Below, in pieces: positions 25,982 through 34,010 of a DNA stretch of 64,000 nucleotides (position 1 is the stretch's first letter; the number at the start of each line of letters is the position of its first letter). The stretch spans positions 1-64,000 of the forward strand of contig JADZED010000058.1 of the NCBI GenBank assembly GCA_020850715.1, written 5' to 3'. The DNA is from Acidobacteriota bacterium. GTDB lineage: Bacteria > Acidobacteriota > Vicinamibacteria > Vicinamibacterales > CAVVIG01. The notes under the pieces were generated by a model that had not been told where the DNA came from, did no database searches, and saw only the letters and a list, made by a program, of their open reading frames with translations. Made by a program: the position numbers and the translations under genes.

Positions 25982-26820
25982 GCGATCCGGCCGCGCGCGA
26001 GGCGAAGGAGCAGGCGCTGTCGGCGCTGCTCGCCTCCTTCGGGTCGGTCGTCGTCGCCTATAGCGGCGGCGTCGACAGCGCGTATCTGGCCCTGATCGCG
26101 CGGCGCGTGCTCGGCGAACGTGCGGTCGCGGTGACCGCCGACAGCGCCAGCTATCCGGAGCGTCACCGCCGGATGGCCGCCGACACCGCGGAACGGTTCG
26201 GACTCCGGCACGAGATCATTCATACGCGCGAGCTCGATCGGCCGGCCTACCGCGCCAACGCGGCGGACCGTTGCTACCACTGCAAGCACGAGCTCTATAC
26301 CCATCTGTCGCGCCTCGCCGCCGATCGCCGCGCCGTGATCGTCGACGGCAACAACGCCGACGATCGGGGCGACTACCGGCCGGGCCGCCAGGCCGCGCGC
26401 GAGTTCGGCGTGCGCAGCCCGCTCGACGAAGTCGGCCTCACCAAGGACGAGATCCGCGCCCTGTCGCGCCGTGCCGGCCTGCCGACATGGGACGAGCCGG
26501 CCTCCGCCTGTCTGTCGTCGCGCATTCCGTACCACAGCGAAGTGACCGACGAGAAGCTGCGGACGATCGAGCGCGCCGAACAGGCGCTGCGCGCCCTCGG
26601 GTTCCGGGTCTTCCGCGTGCGCCATCACGACGATCTGGCGCGCATCGAGATCGCGCGCGGCGACATGGCGCGGGCGCTCGAGCCCGAGATGGCGGCCGCC
26701 ATCGTCCGCGATCTGAAGGCCGCCGGCTACCTCCACGTCTGCCTCGATCTGCAAGGCTACCGGTCGGGCAGCCTCAATGAGGGGCTGCGCCTCTCCCCGG
26801 TCTTCACGAAGGCTTCCTAG
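25978..26820 (+). CDS. larE: LarE-family ATP-dependent sulfurtransferase (PP-loop)
   Basis: 280 aa. The PP-loop SGGVDS lies at 29-34, RCYHCK at 98-103 and PASACLSSRIPY around C178. C178 aligns with the sacrificial cysteine of the lactate racemase cofactor enzyme; together with the CxxC it could instead hold an Fe-S cluster, as proposed for other LarE proteins. LarE sulfurates the pyridinium precursor of the nickel-pincer cofactor, but larB, larC and larA are not in the window. The tight coupling to a LysW-like gene is unusual. It overlaps the convergent methyltransferase gene by 17 nt. Confidence 0.88.
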   Translation: MSDPAAREAKEQALSALLASFGSVVVAYSGGVDSAYLALIARRVLGERAVAVTADSASYPERHRRMAADTAERFGLRHEIIHTRELDRPAYRANAADRCYHCKHELYTHLSRLAADRRAVIVDGNNADDRGDYRPGRQAAREFGVRSPLDEVGLTKDEIRALSRRAGLPTWDEPASACLSSRIPYHSEVTDEKLRTIERAEQALRALGFRVFRVRHHDDLARIEIARGDMARALEPEMAAAIVRDLKAAGYLHVCLDLQGYRSGSLNEGLRLSPVFTKAS

Positions 26821-27550
26821 CCAGGCAGAGCAGCGAGCTGCCCAACGGCGCGTCGAAGCGCCGCAGCCACAGGCTTTCGCAGGCGAGCAGGGCGCTGAGC
26901 GCCGCGTTGACCGGCGCCGGCGGCATGGCGATGTCGGTCTGCGCCCGCGCCTCCGGCGGCAGCCCGCGCAGGCGCTGCAGGAGGCGTGCGGCCAGCAGCG
27001 GCGCAAACAGGGTGGCGTTGGTGTGGGTGAGGCGCTCGATGCGGAATCCCGCCCCGCCGAGCAGCGCGCGAAGGGTGGCGCGGCTGTAGCGCCGCAGCTC
27101 GCGGCTCAGCATCGAATGGTCGCCTCGGAGCAGGGGCATGGCGGCGACGTTGACGAGGGCATATCCCCCAGGCCGGATCAGCCGATACATCTCTGCGACG
27201 GCCGCCTGTTCGACTGCGGGCGGAAGGGCATAGAGCACGTCGAAGGAGGTCACGAGATCGAACCGTCCGCTCGGGAAGGGGACGGCCGCGACGCTCGCGC
27301 GCACCGTCCGGAGACGCCCCTCGCGGCGCGCCAGCCCGAGCCCGGCCGGAGAGAGATCGAAGCCGCAGGCGTGCCCGAAGCGCCCGAGGAGCTCCAGGTT
27401 GGCGCCGGTGCCGCAGCCGCAGTCCAGGATGCGCGGCGCGGTGCAGCCGGCCAGCGCCTGCGCGACCAGCGGCGTCACGAACCGGCGAAAGCCGCGGAAC
27501 CAGAAGTGGCGCCTCTCCGCCAGGGCGGTGGCACGGAGCAGGTGCTCCAC
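26804..27550 (-). CDS. Class I SAM-dependent methyltransferase
   Basis: 248 aa from a GTG. Motif I is ILDCGCGTGANLELL (about 41-55), with GFDLSPAG and FDLVTSFDVLYALP following, so the Rossmann methyltransferase core is clear. Residues about 105-160 (MYRLIRPGGYALVNV) match the ubiE-like group. The substrate is unknown. TACAAT stands 6 nt before the start, so the mRNA may be leaderless. Confidence 0.85.
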   Translation of the reverse strand: MEHLLRATALAERRHFWFRGFRRFVTPLVAQALAGCTAPRILDCGCGTGANLELLGRFGHACGFDLSPAGLGLARREGRLRTVRASVAAVPFPSGRFDLVTSFDVLYALPPAVEQAAVAEMYRLIRPGGYALVNVAAMPLLRGDHSMLSRELRRYSRATLRALLGGAGFRIERLTHTNATLFAPLLAARLLQRLRGLPPEARAQTDIAMPPAPVNAALSALLACESLWLRRFDAPLGSSLLCLARKPS

Positions 27551-27556
27551 GCGCGG

Positions 27557-27562
27557 ATTGTA
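27557..27562 (-). promoter_or_regulatory. -10 box of a probable leaderless promoter (methyltransferase)
   Basis: On the minus strand TACAAT is followed by CCGCGC and the GTG start at 27550. Confidence 0.45.
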
Positions 27563-27586
27563 GCGTCACGACGTCAGCGCCGCACA

Positions 27587-27614
27587 TTGACACTGTAGAG
27601 ACAGAATCTGTAAG
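27587..27614 (+). promoter_or_regulatory. Promoter of pal
   Basis: A consensus TTGACA (27587-27592) is followed after 16 bp by TGTAAG (27609-27614). The ATG is 46 bp further on, with GAGGAG before it. Confidence 0.5.
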
Positions 27615-27659
27615 CTCCGACCAATCAGTGACAAGCTGCCACGCCTCGAGGAGTAGCTC

Positions 27660-28223
27660 ATGACACGCGTCTGGAAACTCGCCACATTGATCGCGCTCGT
27701 GCTCGCGGTGGTCGTCTCCGCGGCGGGCTGCCACAAGACCGTGCCGCCGCCGGCGCCTCCGCCCGCCGCGCCGCCGCCGCCGCCCCCGCCGCCGCCGCCC
27801 CCGCCGCCGCCGCCCGCGCCGGCGCCCGCGCCGCTGACCGAGGACCAGATCTTCGCGCAGAAGACGGTCGACCAGTTGAACGCGGAGAAGCCGCTCGGCG
27901 ACGTGTTCTTCGATCTCGACGAGTCGACCATTCGCGAGGACGCGCGTCCCGTGCTGCAGCGCGACGCCGACTGGCTCAAGAAGTGGACCAGCACGCGGAT
28001 CACCGTCGAAGGGCACTGCGACTCGCGCGGCAGCTCGGAGTACAACCTCGCGCTCGGCTCACGGCGCGCGGAGTCGGTAAAGGACTATCTGGTGAGTCTC
28101 GGCGTGCCGGCCGACCGGGTCACGGTCGTCAGCAAGGGCAAGGAGCAGCCCTTCTGCACCGAGGAGACCGAGAGCTGCTGGGCGCAGAACCGGCGCGGTC
28201 ACTTCATCATCACGGCGAAGTAG
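27660..28223 (+). CDS. pal: Peptidoglycan-associated lipoprotein (Pal/OmpA family)
   Basis: 187 aa. A lipoprotein signal ends at SAAGC (C24). A proline/alanine linker of about 35 residues follows, with uninterrupted proline runs, then an OmpA-like domain (about 75-187) with VFFDLDESTI, the peptidoglycan-binding EGHCDSRGSSEYN and GSRRAESVKDYL. It tethers the outer membrane to peptidoglycan. No tol genes are adjacent, so its link to a Tol-Pal system is by family only. Confidence 0.9.
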   Translation: MTRVWKLATLIALVLAVVVSAAGCHKTVPPPAPPPAAPPPPPPPPPPPPPPPAPAPAPLTEDQIFAQKTVDQLNAEKPLGDVFFDLDESTIREDARPVLQRDADWLKKWTSTRITVEGHCDSRGSSEYNLALGSRRAESVKDYLVSLGVPADRVTVVSKGKEQPFCTEETESCWAQNRRGHFIITAK

Positions 28224-28269
28224 GAAGGGCAGGAAGGGCAGGAGAGGCAGGAAGGGCCGCAGGCGGCCC
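28222..28269. terminator. 9-bp tandem repeat and hairpin between convergent genes
   Basis: Four AGGAAGGGC-type units (28222-28257, the third altered) are followed by a GC-rich hairpin with stem GGGCCG/CGGCCC (28254-28269). A matching pyrimidine-rich stretch lies on the other side, within the end of the glutaredoxin gene. It may stop transcription from both sides; there is no T-run, so this is tentative. Confidence 0.4.
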
Positions 28270-28284
28270 GACCGCCCCTCCTGT

Positions 28285-28560
28285 CTATCCCGCCCCTCCT
28301 GCCCGTCCTGTCCCTCCCGCTCCCCGCGATCGCAGCGCCTTCAGCAGTTCGCCCTCGCCAATCCGGTATTTCGCCGCCTTCGTACCGTCGATCAGCAACA
28401 CGGGGATTTCGGTGCCATACAGCGCCTCGAGCGCCGGATCGGTGGAGATGTCGATCTCCTCGAGCGCCAGCGGCGCCTGCCGCGCGACGCGCGCCACGAC
28501 GGCTTTCATCTCGTCGCACAGATGACACCCGGGCCGCGAGTACAGGGTGAGCGCGATCAT
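28285..28560 (-). CDS. Glutaredoxin-like thiol protein
   Basis: 91 aa. YSRPGCHLCDEMK gives a CxxC active site at about 11-14, EIDISTDPAL and the cis-proline GTEIPVLLIDG follow, as in the glutaredoxin/DUF836 type of small thioredoxin-fold proteins. The C-terminal glycine-rich tail lies in repeat DNA and is probably not part of the fold. The ATG overlaps the pyrF stop (ATGA), so it is the last gene of the pyrKDF operon. A redox role there is not established. Confidence 0.85.
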   Translation of the reverse strand: MIALTLYSRPGCHLCDEMKAVVARVARQAPLALEEIDISTDPALEALYGTEIPVLLIDGTKAAKYRIGEGELLKALRSRGAGGTGRAGGAG

Positions 28561-29273
28561 GGCGCATCCGGGGCGCGGCATTCCGCCGCCATCCGCTCCG
28601 CCGCCGCGCGCGGATCCGAAGCGGCCGCGATCGGCCGGCCGACGACGAGGTAGCTGGCGCCGGCAGCCAGCGCCGCCGCGGCGGTGAGGGTCCGGCTCTG
28701 ATCGCGCTTCTCGTCCGAGACGCCGCGGATCCCGGGCGTCACGACGGCGAAGCGATCGCCGCAGCACCGGCGGATGCCCGCGATTTCGCGAGGCGAGGCG
28801 ACGACGCCGTCCAGGCCGGCTTCGTGCGCGAGCACGGCCAGCCGCTCGACCTGCGCGGCGACGCCGCCGGCAATCCCGACCTCCCGCACCGCCGCCTCGT
28901 CGAGGCTCGTCAGCATCGTGACGGCGACGAGCAGCGGCGCGGGCCGGCCGCGGGCCGCCGCTTGCCGGTCGGCCGCGTCGCGGGCGGCGCGCATCATCGC
29001 GGATCCGCCCGACGCGTGGACGTTGACCATCCACACGCCGAGCCGCGTGGCCGCCGCGATCGCCCCCGCGACCGTGTTGGGAATGTCGTGGAACTTGAGA
29101 TCCAGGAAGATCCGGTCGCCGCGCGCGGCCAGTTCCTCGACGATCGACGGCCCGCAGCTCGTGAAGAGCTGGCTGCCGATCTTGAAACCTCCGACTGCGC
29201 CCCGCAGCGTCGAGGCGAGATCCCGCGCGGCCGCCGCCGAATCCACGTCGAGCGCGACTAGGAGCTGATCCAC
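28557..29273 (-). CDS. pyrF: Orotidine 5'-phosphate decarboxylase
   Basis: 238 aa from the GTG at 29273, inside the end of pyrD (16-nt overlap). It catalyses the last step to UMP. The catalytic DLKFHDIPNTV (D-K-D array) is intact, as is the C-terminal GASYLVVGRPI phosphate site. The start is chosen because VDQLLVALDVDS is the first beta strand of the barrel. The length is normal for the short bacterial type. Confidence 0.93.
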   Translation of the reverse strand: MDQLLVALDVDSAAAARDLASTLRGAVGGFKIGSQLFTSCGPSIVEELAARGDRIFLDLKFHDIPNTVAGAIAAATRLGVWMVNVHASGGSAMMRAARDAADRQAAARGRPAPLLVAVTMLTSLDEAAVREVGIAGGVAAQVERLAVLAHEAGLDGVVASPREIAGIRRCCGDRFAVVTPGIRGVSDEKRDQSRTLTAAAALAAGASYLVVGRPIAAASDPRAAAERMAAECRAPDAP

Positions 29274-30208
29274 TCGTTGTCCAGGGCGCGCGTATCGAGC
29301 GTGCCCACCAGGTCCGCGATGCGGTCGATCCGATGGCGCGACAGGTACGCGCGGATGCCGTCCAGCAGCCTCGGCCAGATGCACGGATCGACGAAGCTGG
29401 CGGTGCCGATCTGCACGGCGGCGGCACCGGCGATGATGAACTCGAGCGCGTCGCGCGCGTCGGCGATCCCGCCCATCCCGACAATCGGAATCCCGATCGC
29501 CTGGCGGCACTCGTACACCATCCGCACGGCGATCGGCCGGATCGCCGGCCCGCTGAGGCCGCCGACGACGTTCGAGAGCTTCGGCCGGCGCGTCTCGACG
29601 TCGATCGCCATCGCCAGGAACGTATTCACCAGCGAGACCGCATCGGCGCCGGCGTCTTCGGCCGCGTGCGCGAAGGAGGCGACGTCGGTCACGTTCGGCG
29701 TCAGCTTCGGGATCACGGGCAGGCGGGTGACGCGCCGGACGGCGCTGACCACGCCGTAGGTGCCCTCGAGGCTGCAGCCGAACTGAATGCCGCCCGCCTT
29801 GATGTTCGGGCACGAGATGTTGAGCTCGATCGCGCCGACGCCGTCGGCGTCGGAGAGGATGCGCGACACCTCCACGTACTCGTCGAGCGTGGTGCCGCAC
29901 ACGTTGACGATCGCGGTGACGCCGCGCGCGCGCAGCTCCGGCAGCTTCTCGTCGACGAACCGCCGGACCCCGATGCCCTGGAGGCCGATCGCGTTGAGCA
30001 TGCCGGCCGGCGTCTCGACGATGCGCGGCGCGGGGTGCCCTTCGCGCTCGGAGAGGAACAGCCCCTTGACCGCCACGGCGCCGAGCGACGCGAGGTCGAC
30101 GACGCCGGCGTATTCCACGCCGTAGCCGAAGCAGCCGCTGGCCGCGATGATCGGATTCCCGAGGGTGAGCGAGCCGATTCGAACCGACAGGTCCACGTCC
30201 ACGTCCAC
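29258..30208 (-). CDS. pyrD: Dihydroorotate dehydrogenase, class 1B catalytic subunit
   Basis: 316 aa. The class 1 catalytic cysteine is in ELNISCPN, and the FMN-binding regions (ASGCFGYG, GMGGIADARDALEFIIAGA) are present. Class 1B enzymes need the PyrK flavin/Fe-S subunit, encoded 14 nt upstream, and use NAD+. The gene is second in the pyrKDF-grx operon. Confidence 0.94.
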   Translation of the reverse strand: MDVDVDLSVRIGSLTLGNPIIAASGCFGYGVEYAGVVDLASLGAVAVKGLFLSEREGHPAPRIVETPAGMLNAIGLQGIGVRRFVDEKLPELRARGVTAIVNVCGTTLDEYVEVSRILSDADGVGAIELNISCPNIKAGGIQFGCSLEGTYGVVSAVRRVTRLPVIPKLTPNVTDVASFAHAAEDAGADAVSLVNTFLAMAIDVETRRPKLSNVVGGLSGPAIRPIAVRMVYECRQAIGIPIVGMGGIADARDALEFIIAGAAAVQIGTASFVDPCIWPRLLDGIRAYLSRHRIDRIADLVGTLDTRALDNEWISS

Positions 30209-30222
30209 GGTTCCGCGCCCGG

Positions 30223-31032
30223 TTACCAGCGCACCCGATCGGCCATCAGCACCGGGCCGGCGATGCAGGAACGCACGTGATGAAAGCGGCCATCGTCGCC
30301 GCGCACGGGGATGACGCAGCTGTAGCAGCCGCCGAGGCCGCAGCCCATGATGCGCTCGACCGAGACCTGGCAGGGGCGCCCGTGCGCGGCCGCCACTTTC
30401 GCCGTCGCGGCGAGCATCCCCTCGGGGCCGCAGGCGTAGAGCATGACCGGTGCGGCGGCGGCGCGCGCGGCCAGGCGGCGGTCGAGCGGCGCGGTGATCC
30501 GGCCGCGCTCGCCGCGGCTGCCGTCCTCGGTCGAGAGCACCAGGTCGACGCCGAGCGACCGGAAGGCGTCGAGGTAGAAGAGCTCGCCGGCGGCCCGGGC
30601 GCCGTAGAAGAGCGTTGCCGCGACGCCGCGCGCGCGCAGCGTTTCCGCCAGCGTCATGAAGGGCGCCAGGCCGACGCCGCCCGCCACCATCCAGGCCTCG
30701 GTGCCCGCGTCGACGAGCGCGAACGGCCGGCCGAGCGGACCCAGGCAGGCGACGCGATCGCCCGGCCGCAGATCGTAGAGCTGCGCGGTGGAGCGGCCGA
30801 TGCGCTTGCTCAGGATGGAGACGGCGGAGGGCGCGCCGCCCGAATCGCGTAGGACTTCGAAGACCGAAAACGGCCGGCGCAGCAGCGGATCGAGTCCGGG
30901 CGCGGCCTTCACCATCACGAACTGCCCGGGCGCGGCCGCGGCGGCAATCGCCGGCGCCGCGAGGGCGACCACGTTGTAGTCGGCCGACAGCGGACGATTC
31001 GAGACGACCGCGGCCGATACGTCGATCGGCAT
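30223..31032 (-). CDS. pyrK: Dihydroorotate dehydrogenase electron-transfer subunit
   Basis: 269 aa. A ferredoxin-reductase FAD domain ([11 protein letters not shown]) and NAD domain ([12 protein letters not shown]) are followed by a C-terminal [2Fe-2S] ligand set CGLGGCYSC plus a final cysteine in VRSC. It passes electrons from PyrD to NAD+. The start ATG lies 7 nt after TATACT, so transcription probably begins at the start codon. It is divergent from pyrR. Confidence 0.93.
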   Translation of the reverse strand: MPIDVSAAVVSNRPLSADYNVVALAAPAIAAAAAPGQFVMVKAAPGLDPLLRRPFSVFEVLRDSGGAPSAVSILSKRIGRSTAQLYDLRPGDRVACLGPLGRPFALVDAGTEAWMVAGGVGLAPFMTLAETLRARGVAATLFYGARAAGELFYLDAFRSLGVDLVLSTEDGSRGERGRITAPLDRRLAARAAAAPVMLYACGPEGMLAATAKVAAAHGRPCQVSVERIMGCGLGGCYSCVIPVRGDDGRFHHVRSCIAGPVLMADRVRW

Positions 31033-31037
31033 CGACG

Positions 31038-31049
31038 GCAGTATACTGC
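31038..31049. promoter_or_regulatory. Perfect 12-bp palindrome at the pyr divergent promoters
   Basis: GCAGTATACTGC reads the same on both strands and includes the leftward -10 (TATACT, 31040-31045 on the minus strand) for pyrK, 7 nt before its ATG. It abuts the rightward -10. It could be an operator or just promoter sequence. Confidence 0.5.
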
Positions 31050-31055
31050 TATAAT
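31050..31055 (+). promoter_or_regulatory. -10 box of the pyrR-pyrB-pyrC operon
   Basis: A consensus TATAAT lies 4 bp from the leftward -10 of pyrK. Initiation near 31062 would put the leader hairpin right at the mRNA 5' end. No clear -35 is seen. Confidence 0.55.
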
Positions 31056-31064
31056 CTTCTCGTT

Positions 31065-31097
31065 CTCTTTAACGCGCCCCTGCGAGGGCGCGAAGAG
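31065..31097 (+). promoter_or_regulatory. PyrR-binding-type RNA hairpin in the pyr leader
   Basis: A lower stem CTCTT/AAGAG, a 3-nt 5' bulge (UAA), an upper stem CGCGCCC/GGGCGCG and a hexaloop CUGCGA. The loop fits CNGNGA and the core CCUGCGAGG fits the CCNGNGAGG part of the PyrR-binding consensus from Bacillus. The 3' arm contains most of the Shine-Dalgarno (AGAGG) of the leader ORF that starts at 31104. PyrR-UMP binding should therefore hide it. Confidence 0.7.
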
Positions 31098-31103
31098 GTG
31101 CCG

Positions 31104-31187
31104 ATGTCCGCCGCGCCCTCACACCCTCGAATCCTCGAATTCTCGAATCCTCGAATCCTCTGGACGGGTGTCCGATGCCCGTCGTAA
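31104..31187 (+). CDS. Leader peptide of the pyr operon (27 codons)
   Basis: The ATG at 31104 follows AGAGG at 5-nt spacing. The 27-codon frame begins MSAAPSHPR and stops with TAA at 31185-31187, overlapping an in-frame ATG of pyrR (codon 5) as TAATG. Such a coupled leader ORF is known in the Thermus pyr operon. Much of it is the 8-bp CGAATCCT repeat. Its sequence is probably unimportant; translation through it would control pyrR. It is inferred from signals only. Confidence 0.5.
   Translation: MSAAPSHPRILEFSNPRILWTGVRCPS
31128..31159 (+). repeat. Four tandem 8-bp units CGAATCCT
   Basis: Units start at 31128, 31136, 31144 and 31152; the second is CGAATTCT. They lie inside the leader ORF. 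Because 8 is not a multiple of 3, a change in unit number would change the leader reading frame. Confidence 0.9.
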
Positions 31188-31708
31188 TGGACGCCGATCG
31201 GATCAACCGCACGCTGACGCGGATCGCGCACGAGATACTCGAGCGCAAAGGCGGCGTCGAGGACCTCGCGCTCATCGGCATCCGCACCAGGGGGGTGCCG
31301 ATTGCGCGGCGGCTGGCGCAGACGATTCAGTCGATCCAGCACGCAGAGGTGCCGACCGGCGCGCTCGACATCACGCTGTACCGCGACGATCTGATGCGGC
31401 ACGCGGTCGGCCCGCAGCCGGTGATCCACAGGACCGAGATTCCCTTCTCGATCGACGACAAGCGGATCCTGCTCGTCGACGACGTGCTGTACACGGGCCG
31501 GACGGTCCGCGCGGCGCTCGACGCGCTCATCGACTTCGGCCGCCCGAAGTCGATCCAGCTCGTCGTGCTGGTCGATCGCGGCCATCGCGAGCTGCCGATC
31601 AAGGCCGACTACGTCGGGCGGAACGTGCCGACCTCGTCGGCCCAGAGCGTGCAGGTGCACCTCGCCGAGATCGACGGCCGCGACGAGGTCGAGATCCAGG
31701 AGCCATGA
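31175..31708 (+). CDS. pyrR: PyrR: pyr operon regulator / uracil phosphoribosyltransferase family
   Basis: 177 aa from the ATG at 31175; the ATG at 31187 (codon 5) is an equally good start because it overlaps the leader stop. [19 protein letters not shown] is the typical N-terminus and [20 protein letters not shown] is the PRPP loop. PyrR binds pyr leader RNA with UMP and has weak UPRTase activity. A matching RNA hairpin precedes the gene. Its stop overlaps the pyrB start (ATGA). Confidence 0.93.
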   Translation: MPVVMDADRINRTLTRIAHEILERKGGVEDLALIGIRTRGVPIARRLAQTIQSIQHAEVPTGALDITLYRDDLMRHAVGPQPVIHRTEIPFSIDDKRILLVDDVLYTGRTVRAALDALIDFGRPKSIQLVVLVDRGHRELPIKADYVGRNVPTSSAQSVQVHLAEIDGRDEVEIQEP

Positions 31709-32625
31709 GGAAGGATCTGCTCGGCATCGGCGATCTGTCGGCCGAAGAGATCTACCTGGTGCTCGACACCGCCGAGGCGATGCGCGAGATCGGCCAGCGG
31801 CCGATCAAGAAGGTGCCGACGCTGCGCGGCAGGACCGTGGTCAACCTGTTCTACGAGCCGAGCACCCGCACGCGCACGTCGTTCGAGATCGCCGAGAAGC
31901 GGCTGAGCGCCGACACGCTGAACATCGCCGTTGCCGCCTCCAGCGTGCTCAAGGGGGAGACGCTCGCCGACACGGCCCGCAACATCGAGGCGATGGCGCC
32001 GGACGTGATCGTCCTGCGGCACGAGGCGTCCGGCGCCGGCCACCTGCTGTCGCGGATCTGCCGCTCGCGCATCATCAACGCCGGCGACGGCATGCACGAG
32101 CACCCCACGCAGGCGCTGCTCGACGCCTTCACGATCCGCGAGCACAAGAAGCGCATCGAGGGGCTGAAGGTGGTCATCGTGGGCGACCTGCTGCACAGCC
32201 GCGTGCTGCGCTCCAACGTGCTGCTGCTCACCAAGCTCGGCGCCGACGTGTGGATCTGCGGCCCGGCGACGCTCATCCCGCCCGGGATGGCCCCCCTGGG
32301 CGTGCGCGTCTCGACCTCGGTCGACGAGGCGGTCGCCGGCGCGGACGTGATCATGCTGCTCAGGATTCAGCACGAACGCATGCACGGCGCGTTCTTCCCC
32401 TCGGTGCGCGAGTACTTCAACACCTTCGGCATGACGGCCGCCCGCGTGGCGAGGGCGAGGCCGGACGTCATCATCATGCACCCCGGACCCATGAACCGGG
32501 GCGTGGAAATCGCGTCGGAGGTCGCCGACGGCCCGTACTCGGTGATCCTCGAGCAGGTCGCCAACGGCGTCAGCGTCCGGATGTCGGTGCTGTACCTGCT
32601 GGCCGGCGGCCAGGACGGAGATTAG
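31705..32625 (+). CDS. pyrB: Aspartate carbamoyltransferase catalytic subunit
   Basis: 306 aa. The carbamoyl-phosphate motif [13 protein letters not shown], the [13 protein letters not shown] loop and [12 protein letters not shown] are all intact. It makes carbamoyl-aspartate, the committed step. No regulatory pyrI follows; the next gene is pyrC, as in organisms where PyrB pairs with PyrC. The start is set by the 4-nt overlap with pyrR. Confidence 0.95.
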   Translation: MRKDLLGIGDLSAEEIYLVLDTAEAMREIGQRPIKKVPTLRGRTVVNLFYEPSTRTRTSFEIAEKRLSADTLNIAVAASSVLKGETLADTARNIEAMAPDVIVLRHEASGAGHLLSRICRSRIINAGDGMHEHPTQALLDAFTIREHKKRIEGLKVVIVGDLLHSRVLRSNVLLLTKLGADVWICGPATLIPPGMAPLGVRVSTSVDEAVAGADVIMLLRIQHERMHGAFFPSVREYFNTFGMTAARVARARPDVIIMHPGPMNRGVEIASEVADGPYSVILEQVANGVSVRMSVLYLLAGGQDGD

Positions 32626-32626
32626 C

Positions 32627-33940
32627 GTGAAGCGGCTGCTCAAGGGCGGGACCCTGGTGGATCCCGCGAACGGTCGCACGGGCCCGTTCGACATCCTGAT
32701 CGACGGCGACCGGATCGGGCGCGTCGGCCGATCGCTGGCGGCCGGCGCCGACACCGCGGTCGTCGAGCTGCCGGGCGGCCTGCTCGTGTGCCCCGGCCTC
32801 ATCGACATGCACGTGCACCTGCGCGAGCCGGGACAGGAGCACAAGGAGACGGTCGCCACCGGAACGGCCGCGGCCGTCGCCGGCGGCTTCACCGCCGTGG
32901 CCTGCATGCCGAACACCGACCCGGTGATCGACAACGCCAGCATCGTTGGCTACGTGCTCCGGAAGGCGGCCGACGCGAACCTCGCGCGCGTCTACCCGAT
33001 CGGCGCGGTGTCGCGCGGCCAGAAGGGCGAGCAGCTCGCCGACATCGCCGAGATGCGCCAGGCCGGCTGCGTCGCGCTGACCGACGACGGCCGGCCGGTG
33101 GCGACCTCGATGCTGATGCGTCGCGCCCTCGAGTACGCCGGCATGTTCGGCATGCCGATCATCGAGCACTGCGAGGATCCCTCGCTCAAGGGCGACGGCG
33201 TCGCCCACGAGGGGCCGACGGCCTCCTCGCTCGGCCTGCGCGGCATTCCCGGCGAGGCCGAATCGATCATGGCGCTCCGCGACATCTCGCTCGCGGGGCT
33301 GACCGGGGGCGCCGTGCACATCGCCCACATGAGCGCACGGCAGACGCTCGACGCGGTCCGGTGGGGCAAGGCGCGCGGGGCGCGCGTCACCTGCGAGGTG
33401 ACGCCGCATCATTTCGTCCTCACCGACGCGCAGCTCGCCGAGCCCGTCCCCTACGACACCAACGTGAAGATGAACCCGCCGCTGCGGCAGGTCGAGGACC
33501 GCGACGCCATGCTCGGCGGCCTCGCCGACGGCAGCATCGATGCGATCGCCACCGACCACGCGCCGCACCATGCCGACGAGAAGCTGGTCGAATTCGACCG
33601 CGCGCCCTTCGGCATCATCGGCCTGGAGACCGCCGTGTCGCTGTGCTTCGACCGCCTGGTGCACCCAGGCGTGATCTCCACCTCGCGGCTGGTCGAGCTG
33701 CTGTCGGTGAATCCCGCGCGCCTCCTGGGCGTGCCCGGCGGCGCGCTGGTCGAAGGCGCACCGGCCGACATCAGCATCCTCGCGCCGGACCTGCCGGTCA
33801 CGGTGAGCGCGGCGCGCATGAGATCCAGGTCCAGGAATACGCCGTTCGACGGCTGGACGCTGCGCGGCGGCGTGGCGGCGACGATTGTCGGCGGGCGGAC
33901 GGTCTATCTCAATCCGGCATGCGGGGACTTGGGGATTTGA
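32627..33940 (+). CDS. pyrC: Dihydroorotase
   Basis: 437 aa from the GTG at 32627, one base after the pyrB stop. Metal ligands HVHLREPG, the later HCED and HIAHMS, and the catalytic DHAPHH are present, so it is an active type I dihydroorotase rather than a dead PyrC-like partner. It closes the dihydroorotate ring. Third gene of the rightward pyr operon. Confidence 0.94.
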   Translation: MKRLLKGGTLVDPANGRTGPFDILIDGDRIGRVGRSLAAGADTAVVELPGGLLVCPGLIDMHVHLREPGQEHKETVATGTAAAVAGGFTAVACMPNTDPVIDNASIVGYVLRKAADANLARVYPIGAVSRGQKGEQLADIAEMRQAGCVALTDDGRPVATSMLMRRALEYAGMFGMPIIEHCEDPSLKGDGVAHEGPTASSLGLRGIPGEAESIMALRDISLAGLTGGAVHIAHMSARQTLDAVRWGKARGARVTCEVTPHHFVLTDAQLAEPVPYDTNVKMNPPLRQVEDRDAMLGGLADGSIDAIATDHAPHHADEKLVEFDRAPFGIIGLETAVSLCFDRLVHPGVISTSRLVELLSVNPARLLGVPGGALVEGAPADISILAPDLPVTVSAARMRSRSRNTPFDGWTLRGGVAATIVGGRTVYLNPACGDLGI

Positions 33941-34010
33941 GGGCGTGCGAGGGTAGCGCCCAGGGGTTCGGGGATTGAGAACTTGAGCAGCGAGAATTGA
34001 GGCACTGAGC

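Noticed and set aside
28200-28330. Short direct repeats that could suggest a CRISPR array
   Set aside because: Units are 9 bp and contiguous with no spacers. No cas genes and no other array-like structure occur in the window.
31120-31165. tRNA T-loop-like sequence (TCGAATCC) in the pyr leader
   Set aside because: It is part of the CGAATCCT tandem repeat; there is no acceptor stem, D arm or anticodon arm around it.
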